Shown piece after piece: positions 33,548-41,695 of a stretch of 45,148 bases of DNA. The stretch is from positions 1-45,148 of the forward strand of contig DASZCR010000091.1 of assembly GCA_035942915.1 (NCBI GenBank), given 5' to 3'. The first letter of the stretch is position 1. Every line of letters begins with the position of its first letter. Both the position numbers and the translations under genes were made by a program. The notes below the pieces were generated by a model. That model was not told the origin of the DNA, did no database searches, and worked only from the letters and a program-made list of their open reading frames with translations. The stretch is from DASZCR01 sp035942915 (GTDB taxonomy: Bacteria; Acidobacteriota; Blastocatellia; Pyrinomonadales; Pyrinomonadaceae).

Positions 33548-34696
33548 ATGAAGATTGTCTGCATCGGCGGCGGCCCGGCCGGTCTCTACTTCGCGCTTCT
33601 GATGAAGCAGCACAACCCGGCGCACGAGATTGCCGTCTACGAACGCAACGCGCCGGACGACACTTTCGGTTGGGGCGTCGTCTTCTCCGGCAAGACGCTC
33701 TCGAATCTGCGCGAGGCCGACGCCGCCTCGCACCAGCGCATCACAGAGAGTTTCGAGACGTGGGACAACGTCGATGTGGTCTACCGCGACCGCAAGATAA
33801 GTGTGCGCGGCAACCACTTCTCCGGCATCGCGCGCCTGCGCCTGCTCAACATCTTGCAGGAACGCTGCGCCGAACTCGGCGTGCGTCTTCACTTTCGCAC
33901 CAACGTCACGGACTTCGACGCCTTCGCCGATGCGGAGCTACTCGTCGGCTGCGACGGCGTCAACAGCGAGGTCAGACGCCGCTTTGCAGACGCTTTCGAG
34001 CCGTCTCTCGACACGGGTCGCAACCGCTACATCTGGTACGGCACGCGCCAACTCTTTCACGGCCTGACGCTCACCTTCCGCGAGTCGGAGGCCGGTGTCT
34101 TCGCCGCGCACTCCTACAAGTTCGACCCCTCGACGAGCACCTTCATCGTCGAATGTGATGAGGCGACGTGGCAGCGCGCCGGGTTCGCCGGGATGACGGA
34201 GCAGGACGCGCGCTCTTATCTTGCGAGGGTCTTCGAGCGCGATTTGGACGGGCACGAGTTGCTCTCGAACAACTCGAAATGGATTAACTTTCTGCTCGTC
34301 CGCAACCGACGCTGGTCACACCGCAACATGGTGCTCCTCGGCGACGCGCTGCATACGGCGCACTTCTCCATCGGCTCAGGCACCAAGCTCGCGCTCGAAG
34401 ATGCCATCACGCTCTTTCGTTGTTTCACGGAAGGAAGCGGCGACGTGGCCGGGTCGCTCGCGGAGTTCGAGCGCGTGCGCAAGCCCGTCATCGAAGAATA
34501 CCAGCAGGCCGCGCTCGAAAGTCTCGTCTGGTTCGAGCGCGTCGGCGAACTGATGCACCTCGAACCATTGGAGTTCGCCTATCGCCTGATGACCCGCAGC
34601 AAGAAGATAGATTATCAAAGCCTCAAACGCCGCGACCCCGCCTTCATCGCCGCCTACGACGAAAGCAGAAAGGCCAAAGGCCAGAGTGAAGAATAA
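33548..34696 (+). CDS. FAD-dependent monooxygenase, 2-aminobenzoyl-CoA / salicylyl-CoA hydroxylase type
   Basis: The 382-residue group A flavin monooxygenase has GGGPAG (7-12), a CDGVNSEVRR segment (DG motif, about 135) and the GDALHTAHFSIGSGTKLALEDA motif (about 260-282). The N-terminal segment, with FGWGVVFSGKTLSNLREAD, closely resembles the monooxygenase half of bifunctional salicylyl-CoA 5-hydroxylase and 2-aminobenzoyl-CoA monooxygenase/reductase. Those proteins are about twice this length, with a C-terminal old-yellow-enzyme domain; here the protein ends after the first domain, and an OYE-like gene lies convergently 56 bp away. The likely reaction is hydroxylation of an aryl-CoA at position 5. 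Benzoate-type substrates cannot be excluded. Confidence 0.87.
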   Translation: MKIVCIGGGPAGLYFALLMKQHNPAHEIAVYERNAPDDTFGWGVVFSGKTLSNLREADAASHQRITESFETWDNVDVVYRDRKISVRGNHFSGIARLRLLNILQERCAELGVRLHFRTNVTDFDAFADAELLVGCDGVNSEVRRRFADAFEPSLDTGRNRYIWYGTRQLFHGLTLTFRESEAGVFAAHSYKFDPSTSTFIVECDEATWQRAGFAGMTEQDARSYLARVFERDLDGHELLSNNSKWINFLLVRNRRWSHRNMVLLGDALHTAHFSIGSGTKLALEDAITLFRCFTEGSGDVAGSLAEFERVRKPVIEEYQQAALESLVWFERVGELMHLEPLEFAYRLMTRSKKIDYQSLKRRDPAFIAAYDESRKAKGQSEE

Positions 34697-34754
34697 GGAG
34701 CAGCCATCCTCTCATCTTCACTCTGACCCGTGACCTTTTGCCTTTGGTCTTTCT
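34667..34754. repeat. Nested inverted repeat between convergent genes
   Basis: The outer arms AGAAAGGCCAAAGG (34667-34680, inside the monooxygenase 3' end) and CCTTTGGTCTTTCT (34741-34754) differ at one pair. The inner arms CAGAGTGAAGA (34682-34692) and TCTTCACTCTG (34715-34725) are perfect. It may act as a bidirectional terminator and shares words with the repeats at 22985 and 44353. Confidence 0.75.
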
Positions 34755-36225
34755 ACCTTTCCCACGCCACCGGGATAAGTCTTCTTCGCCCGTCGTCGCT
34801 CAGAGAGATGCCCGGCTCGTCCAGATGCTCTCTATCCCAGAGCTTGCACGTCACCTGTTTGTGCGCCTGGTCAAGCCCCTCGCAGTAGTTGGTGTAGGTG
34901 CAACGCCTGACCTCCGCGCCGCGCCCCAGTCTGGTTTTGAGAAACCAATCGGGGTCGGCCAGCGTTTGCCGCGCCGCGCCGACGATGTCTGCCTCGCCGC
35001 GACTGAGAATCGCTTCCGCCTGCTCGAAGGTGGTGATGCCTCCGGCGGCGACGACCGGCGTCTGGTAGCCTGCCGCGCGAACGGCAGCGCGAATGGCCGA
35101 CGCCAGTGGCACGTTGCGCGCAAAAGGCCCGCGCTCGTCCGACATCACGGTCGGCATACACTCGTAGCCGCTCTGCCCCGTGTAAGGATAGACCGCGTGA
35201 CCGACCTTCGGCTGCGCCGCGTCCTCAAACTTGCCGCCCTTCGAGACGGAGAGAAAATCCATCCCCGCGCGTGCAAACTCGACGCCGAAGTAGACCGCAT
35301 CATCGATGCGATTGCCGCCCTCGATAACTTCGTCTCCGAGAAAGCGGACGCCGACCGTGTAATCCGCGCCGACGCGCTCGCGCACCGCCTTGAAGACTTC
35401 CAGAGGCAGGCGGACGCGGTTCTCGCGCGCGCCGCCGTAGCCGTCCTCGCGGTTGTTGCGCGCGCTCAGGAAGGAGGCCATCGTGTAGGCGTGCGCGTAG
35501 TGTAGTTCGACGCCGTCGAAGCCTGCCTCGCGCGCACGCGCGGCCGCATCGGCGAAGATTGCAGGCAACACGCGCGGCAACTCGCGTATGTGCGCCAGAT
35601 GCGTGTCCGTCACCCGCTCGCGGTAGCCGAAGCGCAGCGACTCAAGTTCGCGTTCGTCGAGAACGCTCTCGACGAGCGCATCGGGCGCGGCTGCGAGATA
35701 GGCGCGTAGCGCCGCCTCGTCGCGCGTGAGCCACCCTTCGTCGCCGGTCGCTTCGGCGAGCGCGCGTCGGTGGCGTTCGCCGACGGCGAGGAAGCGTGCG
35801 AAGAACTTAGACCTTTCGGGGCGACGCTTCACGGAGAGGAAGTCGATGATTTGGATAAAGAGGCGCGTCTCGCCGTCGCTCGCGCGCCGCACCGTCTCGA
35901 CCAATTCACGCAGACCGGGCAGGAAACGTTCGTGACCGATGCGTAGCAGCGGGCCGCTCGGCACGTCGCGCACGCCCGTCGCCTCGACGACAATCGCGCC
36001 CGGTCGCCCTGCGGCAAAACGCGCGTACCATTCGAGATTGCGCCGCGTCACGAAGCCCTCTTCGGTTGCGCGCCAGGGCACCATCGCCGGAACCCACGTC
36101 CGGCTGTGCAGTTCGACCGCGCCGACGCGGACGGGGCGAAAGAGCAGAGAGCGCGCAGCCTCCTCGCGCGTCGGCCAGCGTGCCTCCGGCAACTCGTGCC
36201 TGATAGGATTTTTGAAACGCCACAT
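34753..36225 (-). CDS. NADH:flavin oxidoreductase, old-yellow-enzyme family
   Basis: The 490-residue protein is a TIM-barrel flavoenzyme with the OYE signatures. It has LFRPVRVGAVELHSR near the N-terminus, ELHYAHAYTMASFLS with the His pair, NNREDGYGGARENRVR, and the phosphate-binding VVAAGGI and DIVGAARQTLADPDW segments. The C-terminal CTYTNYC...VTC cysteines do not form the canonical CxxC 4Fe-4S set of 2,4-dienoyl-CoA reductase. It could supply the reductase activity that is fused to the monooxygenase in 2-aminobenzoyl-CoA monooxygenase/reductase; the link rests on convergent adjacency. It is the only minus-strand gene in the island and diverges from kynU across a 207-bp gap. Confidence 0.85.
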   Translation of the reverse strand: MWRFKNPIRHELPEARWPTREEAARSLLFRPVRVGAVELHSRTWVPAMVPWRATEEGFVTRRNLEWYARFAAGRPGAIVVEATGVRDVPSGPLLRIGHERFLPGLRELVETVRRASDGETRLFIQIIDFLSVKRRPERSKFFARFLAVGERHRRALAEATGDEGWLTRDEAALRAYLAAAPDALVESVLDERELESLRFGYRERVTDTHLAHIRELPRVLPAIFADAAARAREAGFDGVELHYAHAYTMASFLSARNNREDGYGGARENRVRLPLEVFKAVRERVGADYTVGVRFLGDEVIEGGNRIDDAVYFGVEFARAGMDFLSVSKGGKFEDAAQPKVGHAVYPYTGQSGYECMPTVMSDERGPFARNVPLASAIRAAVRAAGYQTPVVAAGGITTFEQAEAILSRGEADIVGAARQTLADPDWFLKTRLGRGAEVRRCTYTNYCEGLDQAHKQVTCKLWDREHLDEPGISLSDDGRRRLIPVAWER

Positions 36226-36377
36226 GTTCGGTCTTCGCGTCCGTCCTTTGCGCCGAGTGTAACAGTTTTCGCCTCAACCTTCTCAGCGGCTCCCGCGTCT
36301 GCGGCATGAGAATTTAAAACCAAGTTTCGCGCGCGAGCCGCAAAAGGCGCAAACAGGGGCGCGTGCGGCTCTCGCAT

Positions 36378-36406
36378 TTGAAAACCGTTCTGAAATTGCA
36401 TATTGT
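36378..36406 (+). promoter_or_regulatory. Promoter of kynU
   Basis: TTGAAA (36378-36383) and TATTGT (36401-36406) are spaced by exactly 17 bp. Transcription would start near 36413, just before the AGGAGG ribosome site, which supports the downstream TTG start of kynU. Confidence 0.65.
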
Positions 36407-36432
36407 CTTTCCAACAGGAGGCACTTACTTTT

Positions 36433-37629
36433 TTGACTGACGACCTTTTAGAATGGCGCGGCGAGTTTCCCATCCTCGAACAGACCGTCTATCTCATCTC
36501 GCACAGTCTCGGCGCGATGCCGCGCCAGACCTTTGAACGCGTGCGCGAATATGCCGACGTGTGGGCGACGCGCGGCGTGCGCGCGTGGGCTGAAGGCTGG
36601 TGGGAGATGCCTCTGACGGTGGGCGACGCGGTTGGGCGCATCATCGGCGCAGACTCCGGCACGGTCGTCATGCATCAGAACGTCTCCGTCTGCCAGTCGC
36701 TCATCCTCTCCTGCTTCGACACTACGCCCGACACGCGCCGCAACAAAATCGTCTATTCCGAACTGGAATTCCCGTCCGTCATGTACGTCTACGAAGCGCA
36801 CGCGCGCGACGGCAGATTTCGCATCCGAAAGGTGAAGTCGGACGACAGCATCACAGTCTCCATCGAACGGATGATTGAGGCTATCGACGAGGAGACTTTG
36901 CTCGTTCCCGTCTCGCACGTCCTCTTCAAGAGCGGCTTCCTGCAAGACGCGCGGCGCATCACCGAGCGCGCGCACGAAGTCGGGGCGATGGTCGTGCTCG
37001 ACACTTATCAATCGGCGGGGACGGTTCCCTTCAGCGTCAGAGACCTCGACGTAGATTTCTGCACGGGCGGTTCGGTCAAGTGGCTCTGCGGCGGCCCCGG
37101 CGCAGGCTATCTCTACGTTGCGCCGCGCCTGCAACACACACTTGAACCGAAGATGACGGGCTGGATGGCGCACGCCGAGCCGTTCTCCTTCGCCGACGCG
37201 CCCATTCGCTACGCGCCGGCAGCGACGCGCTTTCTACACGGCTCGCCCGCCATCCCGGCGCTCTACGCCGCCGAGTCGGGCTACAAAGTCATCAACGAAA
37301 TCGGCGTCGAACGCATCCGCGCCAAGAGCCAGCGGCAGACGCAAAGGCTGATTGAACTGGCTGAGGAGGCAGGCTTTCGCGTCACGAGTCCGCGCGACCC
37401 GGCGCAGCGCGGCGGCACTATCACCATCGCCGTCGAACACGCGGCGGCCGTCACGAAGGAACTGATTCGCCGCGAAATCATCGTCGATTATCGCCCCGGC
37501 GCAGGCGTCCGCATCTCGCCGCACTTCTACACGAAGGACGAAGAGCTCGACATCGTCATCCACGAGATGCGCCGCATCATCGACACACGCGCCTACGCCG
37601 CACACGAGACGGCCGGAGCAGCTTTTTAA
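36433..37629 (+). CDS. kynU: Kynureninase
   Basis: The 398-residue PLP-dependent fold type I enzyme of aminotransferase class V has the pyridine-nitrogen Asp190 (VVLDTYQ), the Schiff-base lysine at Lys216 (GGSVKWLCGGPGAGYLYV) and an aromatic cluster (WAEGWWEMP). Kynureninase cleaves L-kynurenine to anthranilate and alanine. Adjacency to tryptophan 2,3-dioxygenase strongly supports this over a cysteine desulfurase-like role. The start is TTG at 36433, with AGGAGG at 36416-36421 and the predicted transcription start just upstream; the frame is open to 36403 but that part lies in the -10 region. The stop TAA abuts repeat array 8. Confidence 0.88.
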   Translation: MTDDLLEWRGEFPILEQTVYLISHSLGAMPRQTFERVREYADVWATRGVRAWAEGWWEMPLTVGDAVGRIIGADSGTVVMHQNVSVCQSLILSCFDTTPDTRRNKIVYSELEFPSVMYVYEAHARDGRFRIRKVKSDDSITVSIERMIEAIDEETLLVPVSHVLFKSGFLQDARRITERAHEVGAMVVLDTYQSAGTVPFSVRDLDVDFCTGGSVKWLCGGPGAGYLYVAPRLQHTLEPKMTGWMAHAEPFSFADAPIRYAPAATRFLHGSPAIPALYAAESGYKVINEIGVERIRAKSQRQTQRLIELAEEAGFRVTSPRDPAQRGGTITIAVEHAAAVTKELIRREIIVDYRPGAGVRISPHFYTKDEELDIVIHEMRRIIDTRAYAAHETAGAAF

Positions 37630-37716
37630 GTGATAGTTGATAGGTGATGGGTGATAGGACAAAAGCTTTTCTCTTATCACCCATCACCCATCACCTATCA
37701 CCCCCTTCCTATCACT
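37630..37716. repeat. Heptad inverted-repeat array 8
   Basis: Four left units (one TTGATAG), a short core GACAAAAGCTTTTCTC, four right units, CCCCTTCC and a final TATCACT fill the whole kynU-kynA gap. The array starts directly after the TAA stop and ends directly at the kynA ATG. Confidence 0.93.
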
Positions 37717-38577
37717 ATGTCTAAAGAATACGGCGGCGGCGCTCCGCTCTCATACAACAAGTACCTGCGCGTGGCCGACCTGATTGGTCTGCAAGATTGT
37801 CTCTCCGACCCGGCGCATCATGATGAACTGCTGTTCATCACCATCCATCAGGCTTACGAACTGTGGTTCAAGCAAATCCTCCACGAGTTGGACGCGGCAG
37901 TGGCGGCGCTCGGCGAAGACCGCGTGGCTGTGGCGACGCGTGCGCTCGGCCGCGTCGTCGAGATAGAACGCCTGCTCGTCACGCAGATACACATTCTCGA
38001 AACGATGACGCCGCTGAATTTTCTCGGCTTCCGCGATGAACTGAACCCGGCGAGCGGCTTTCAGTCGATGCAATTCCGCGAGATAGAGTTCTCCTCCGGT
38101 CTCAAGGACGCGGGCGTGATGCACGCCTTTGCCGACGATGAATTGGCCTCGACACGCCTGCGCGCACGCTACGACGCGCCCTCTCTCGCAGACGCTTTCT
38201 ACTCTTACCTTGAGCGGCGCGGCCTCGATGCGCCCCTCGACAATCCGGGCGCGTCCGAAGACGAGCGGCGCAAAACTTACGGACGACGCACGCGCGCCGT
38301 GCTCGAAGTCATCACGCATTTCGAGACGCGCTACGAGGAGTTTCAACTCGCCGAAAATCTCATCGCGCACGACGAGTACTTCTCTCTCTGGCGGACGCAT
38401 CACGTCAAGATGGTCGAGCGCATGGTCGGGACGAAGCGCGGGACGGGCGGCTCCGAAGGCGTCGGCTATCTGCGCACGACGCTCGATAAGAAGTTCTTCC
38501 CCGAACTGTGGGAGGCGCGCACCTATCTCGACACGAAACACGGCAACGCCGGATGCCCCTTCGCAGGGCATCAGTAA
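37717..38577 (+). CDS. kynA: Tryptophan 2,3-dioxygenase
   Basis: The 286-residue heme enzyme opens the indole ring of L-tryptophan to give N-formylkynurenine. It has the substrate-site His44 in FITIHQAYELWFKQ, a PLNFLGFRDELNPASGFQS segment, the likely proximal heme ligand His229 in WRTHHVKMVERM, and GTKRGTGGSEGVGYL. The length is normal for bacterial TDO. The ATG immediately follows repeat array 8 and has no visible Shine-Dalgarno, so initiation may depend on array structure or translational coupling. Kynurenine formamidase, the next enzyme in the pathway, is absent from the window. Confidence 0.96.
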   Translation: MSKEYGGGAPLSYNKYLRVADLIGLQDCLSDPAHHDELLFITIHQAYELWFKQILHELDAAVAALGEDRVAVATRALGRVVEIERLLVTQIHILETMTPLNFLGFRDELNPASGFQSMQFREIEFSSGLKDAGVMHAFADDELASTRLRARYDAPSLADAFYSYLERRGLDAPLDNPGASEDERRKTYGRRTRAVLEVITHFETRYEEFQLAENLIAHDEYFSLWRTHHVKMVERMVGTKRGTGGSEGVGYLRTTLDKKFFPELWEARTYLDTKHGNAGCPFAGHQ

Positions 38578-38609
38578 GACGCGCTCCGGCGCGCACCACT
38601 TTTCCGCAC

Positions 38610-40019
38610 ATGAGTTTCAGACGCAGCGTCGCCGCCCTTCTGCTCGTCATCGTCGCCTGCGGCGCGGCGATGTCTGTGCGCGCCGACGCGGTTGACGACT
38701 ACGTGTCGGCGCAGATACGCGCGCGGCACGTGCCGGGTCTCTCGCTCGCCGTCGTGCGCGAAGGGCGCTTGGTGAAGGCGCAAGGGTACGGGCTTGCCAA
38801 CATCGAACTGAACGTGGCGGCCACGCCGGAGACGGTCTATGAAGTCGGGTCGCTGACGAAACAGTTCACGGCCGCCGCCGTCCTGCTGCTCGTCGAAGAG
38901 GGCAAGGTGTCGCTCGAAGAGAGACTGGCGAAGTATCTCGGCGAGACGGCCTCGACGGCGTGGGGCGACGTGACCATCAGACAACTGCTGACGCATACTT
39001 CGGGGATACGCGAGTTCTCGACTCTGCCGGGCTTCGAGTTGTCGAAGCGGCTCACGCCGGAGCAGTTGGATAAAGCGATAGCCGCGCTCCCATCCGCCTT
39101 CCCTGCCGGAACGAGTTGGCAGTACAGCAACACCAACTACTACCTGCTCGGACGCGTCGTCGAACGCGCGAGCGGACAACGCTTTGACGAGTTCCTCGAA
39201 GCGCGCATCTTCAAGCCTCTCGGCATGAAGGCGACGCTGATGGCTGACCCGCGCCGGATTATCCCGCAGCGCGCGTCCGGTTATCAGTGGCGCGAAGGCG
39301 CATGGGTCAATCGAGACGACGCGGCGCTGGCAGACACTTTCGCCGCCGCCGGTCTGGCGTCCAACGTCTTAGACCTCGCGCGTTGGGAGACGGCGCTCGA
39401 CGCGCGTCGTCTGCTGAAGCCTGAAAGCTTCGAGCAGATGTGGCAACCGGCGCGACTCGCCACAGGCAAGTCCTATCCTTACGGCATGGGTTGGAGCGTC
39501 GGCACTTTTCGCGGGCGTCGTCTCTTAGAGCATGGCGGTTTGATGGGCGGCTTCAGTTCCTACGTCGCGCGCTTCACGGAAGAGCGCCTGAGCGTCATCG
39601 TCCTCTGCAATCTGGGCAACATCGGCGTCTCCGGCAACGCCGCGCCGATTGCGCGCGGGGTCGCGCGCCTCTACATCCCGACGCTCGCGCTCGCCGCGCT
39701 CAAAGAGTTGGCCGACCCCGACCCACAGACGACGGGCGCTCTCCGCGAGGCGCTCCTCGCGACACTGGCAGGGCGTCCCGACCCGTCGAGCTTTACGCCG
39801 CAGAGCTACGCCTTCCAGACCTCTGAGCGCGGGCGTGCGCTGCACAGGTCAATCTCCTCGCACGGCGCGCTCAGGTCGCTTGCGCTCGTCGAACGAAAAG
39901 AAGAGGGCGACGAGCGCACATATCTCTATCGTGCTGTTTTCGGGGCGCAGACGCTCTATATTTCGTTTCGTCTGACGGGCGCGGGCAAGATATCTTTTCT
40001 GGGAATCGAGGAGGATTAA
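38610..40019 (+). CDS. Exported serine hydrolase, class C beta-lactamase/DD-peptidase family
   Basis: The 469-residue protein has a signal peptide (residues 1-25) and the penicillin-binding fold motifs: SxxK at Ser81-Lys84 (SLTK), YxN at Tyr172-Asn174 (YSN) and HGG in LEHGGLMGG. A C-terminal domain of about 120 residues without known motifs follows. The family includes esterases, D-aminopeptidases and DD-carboxypeptidases; the substrate is unknown. Its place between kynA and the CoA ligase in the same operon is unexplained. The start at 38610 is set by the signal peptide; the frame extends into kynA. The GAGGAGG near its 3' end probably serves the next gene. Confidence 0.87.
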   Translation: MSFRRSVAALLLVIVACGAAMSVRADAVDDYVSAQIRARHVPGLSLAVVREGRLVKAQGYGLANIELNVAATPETVYEVGSLTKQFTAAAVLLLVEEGKVSLEERLAKYLGETASTAWGDVTIRQLLTHTSGIREFSTLPGFELSKRLTPEQLDKAIAALPSAFPAGTSWQYSNTNYYLLGRVVERASGQRFDEFLEARIFKPLGMKATLMADPRRIIPQRASGYQWREGAWVNRDDAALADTFAAAGLASNVLDLARWETALDARRLLKPESFEQMWQPARLATGKSYPYGMGWSVGTFRGRRLLEHGGLMGGFSSYVARFTEERLSVIVLCNLGNIGVSGNAAPIARGVARLYIPTLALAALKELADPDPQTTGALREALLATLAGRPDPSSFTPQSYAFQTSERGRALHRSISSHGALRSLALVERKEEGDERTYLYRAVFGAQTLYISFRLTGAGKISFLGIEED

Positions 40020-40027
40020 GACCAGCT

Positions 40028-41575
40028 TTGACGAAGAGCAGAGAGTTCCCCGAACGCTTCAACATGGCGGACTATTTCCTCTATCACAACGTCGAGGAAG
40101 GCCGCGAAGGCAAGACGTGTCTCTATTACGGCGACGAGAGCTACACCTACGGCGAGGCCGTCAGGCTCTCGAACCGCGCGGGCAATGCGCTGCGCGAGGC
40201 TGGTCTTGAGATAGAAGACCGCGTGCTGCTCGTGCTGCCCGATTGCCCGGAGTTTGTGTGGACGTGGTTCGGCGCGAGCCGTGCCGGGGCGGTCATCACG
40301 ATGGTCAATCCGCTGTTGCCCGCAGAGGATTACAAGTATTACCTCGAATACACGCGTGCGCGTGTGGCGGTCGTCCACGAGTCTCTGCTGGGGAATTTCG
40401 CGGAGGCGGCGCGCGAGGCGCGTTACCTGAAGAACGTGCTCGTGGTCGGGCGCGAGCGCGGAGAGTTTCTCTCCTTCGACGAGACGCTCGCGCAGATGCC
40501 GGACGAGATGCGACCGGCCGACACGAGCCGCGACGACATCGCCATCTGGCTCTTCACCTCCGGTTCGACCGGCCATCCGAAGGGCGCAGTCCACCTCCAT
40601 CACGACCTGCCCTACAACACCGAATGCTACGCGCGCGGCGTCCTCGGCGTTAACGAAAACGACCTGACCGTGTCCGTCCCGAAGCTCTTCTTCGGCTACG
40701 CGACGGGGACAAACCTGCTCTTTCCGTTCGCCGTCGGCGGCGCGACCGCGCTCTTTCCCGAACGCTCGACGCCGGAGCGCATGTTTGAAGTCATCGAGCG
40801 TTATCGTCCGACGATTCTGACGAGCGTGCCGACGATGATTAACGGGATGCTCAACGTGGCGGGCGCGGCCACGAAAGACCTCTCGTCTCTGCGCATGTGC
40901 CTGTCGGCGGGCGAGGCGCTGCCGGTCGAACTGTACACGCGCTGGATGGAGACGTTCGGCGTCGAAATCCTCGACGGTATCGGCTCGGCCGAGATGTTCC
41001 ACATCTACATCACGAACCGTCCGGGCGACGTGAAGCCGGGCAGTCTCGGCCGCATCGTCGAGGGCTATGAGGCGCGCATCGTCGATGCCGACGGGCGCGA
41101 GGTGGAGACGGGCGAGATGGGGACGCTGAGAATTAAGGGCGACTCGGCGGCCTTGTGTTACTGGCAGGCGCACGAGAAGTCGAAGGCGACGTTTGCGGGC
41201 GATTGGTGTACGACGGGCGACCAATTCCACGTCGATGCGGAAGGTTATTACTGGTATCACGGCCGCACGGACGACATGCTCAAAGTCTCCGGTGTCTTCG
41301 TCGCGCCCGCAGAGATAGAGAACTGCCTGCTTCAGCACGAAGCCGTGTTGGAGTGCGCCGTCGTCGGACACGACGCAGGCGACCGTCTCATCAAACCAAA
41401 GGCTTTCGTCGTCCTGCGCGAAGGCCACGAGGCGAGCGAACAGACCGCAGAGGCCATCAAGGAGTTCGTCAAATCACGCCTCGCTCTCTACAAGTATCCG
41501 CGTTGGGTCGAATTCGTCGCCTCCCTTCCCAAGAACGACCGGGGCAAGATAGACAGAAAACAACTCAAGAAGTGA
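40028..41575 (+). CDS. Benzoate/2-aminobenzoate-type CoA ligase
   Basis: The 515-residue ANL-superfamily enzyme has FTSGSTGHPKGAVH (ATP P-loop), a GSAEMFHIY segment, WCTTGDQF, GRTDDMLKVSG and the C-terminal PKNDRGKIDRKQL with the catalytic lysine. The N-terminal PERFNMADYFLYHNVEEGR is typical of the benzoate-CoA ligase family. It activates an aromatic acid to its CoA ester with ATP; given kynU and kynA upstream, anthranilate is the proposed substrate and benzoate the alternative. The start is TTG at 40028, which keeps the conserved ERFNMADY segment; GAGGAGG lies 14 bases before it. The stop TGA belongs to repeat array 9. Confidence 0.92.
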   Translation: MTKSREFPERFNMADYFLYHNVEEGREGKTCLYYGDESYTYGEAVRLSNRAGNALREAGLEIEDRVLLVLPDCPEFVWTWFGASRAGAVITMVNPLLPAEDYKYYLEYTRARVAVVHESLLGNFAEAAREARYLKNVLVVGRERGEFLSFDETLAQMPDEMRPADTSRDDIAIWLFTSGSTGHPKGAVHLHHDLPYNTECYARGVLGVNENDLTVSVPKLFFGYATGTNLLFPFAVGGATALFPERSTPERMFEVIERYRPTILTSVPTMINGMLNVAGAATKDLSSLRMCLSAGEALPVELYTRWMETFGVEILDGIGSAEMFHIYITNRPGDVKPGSLGRIVEGYEARIVDADGREVETGEMGTLRIKGDSAALCYWQAHEKSKATFAGDWCTTGDQFHVDAEGYYWYHGRTDDMLKVSGVFVAPAEIENCLLQHEAVLECAVVGHDAGDRLIKPKAFVVLREGHEASEQTAEAIKEFVKSRLALYKYPRWVEFVASLPKNDRGKIDRKQLKK

Positions 41576-41690
41576 TAGGTGATAGGTGATAGGTGATAGG
41601 AGAAAGACAGGTTTTCTCTTATCACCTATCACCTATCACTTATCACTTCTTTCCTATCACCCATCACCTATCACTCATCACCTATCACTA
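41572..41690. repeat. Heptad inverted-repeat array 9
   Basis: Four GTGATAG units (41572-41599), a core GAGAAAGACAGGTTTTCTCT and nine right-arm units interrupted by TCTTTCC. The ligase stop (41573-41575) is inside the first unit; the thioesterase ATG follows TTCTT. Confidence 0.95.
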
Positions 41691-41695
41691 TTCTT

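Noticed and set aside
36403..36432. Longer kynureninase start at 36403
   Set aside because: It would begin inside the predicted -10 element and ignore the AGGAGG at 36416-36421; TTG at 36433 fits both.
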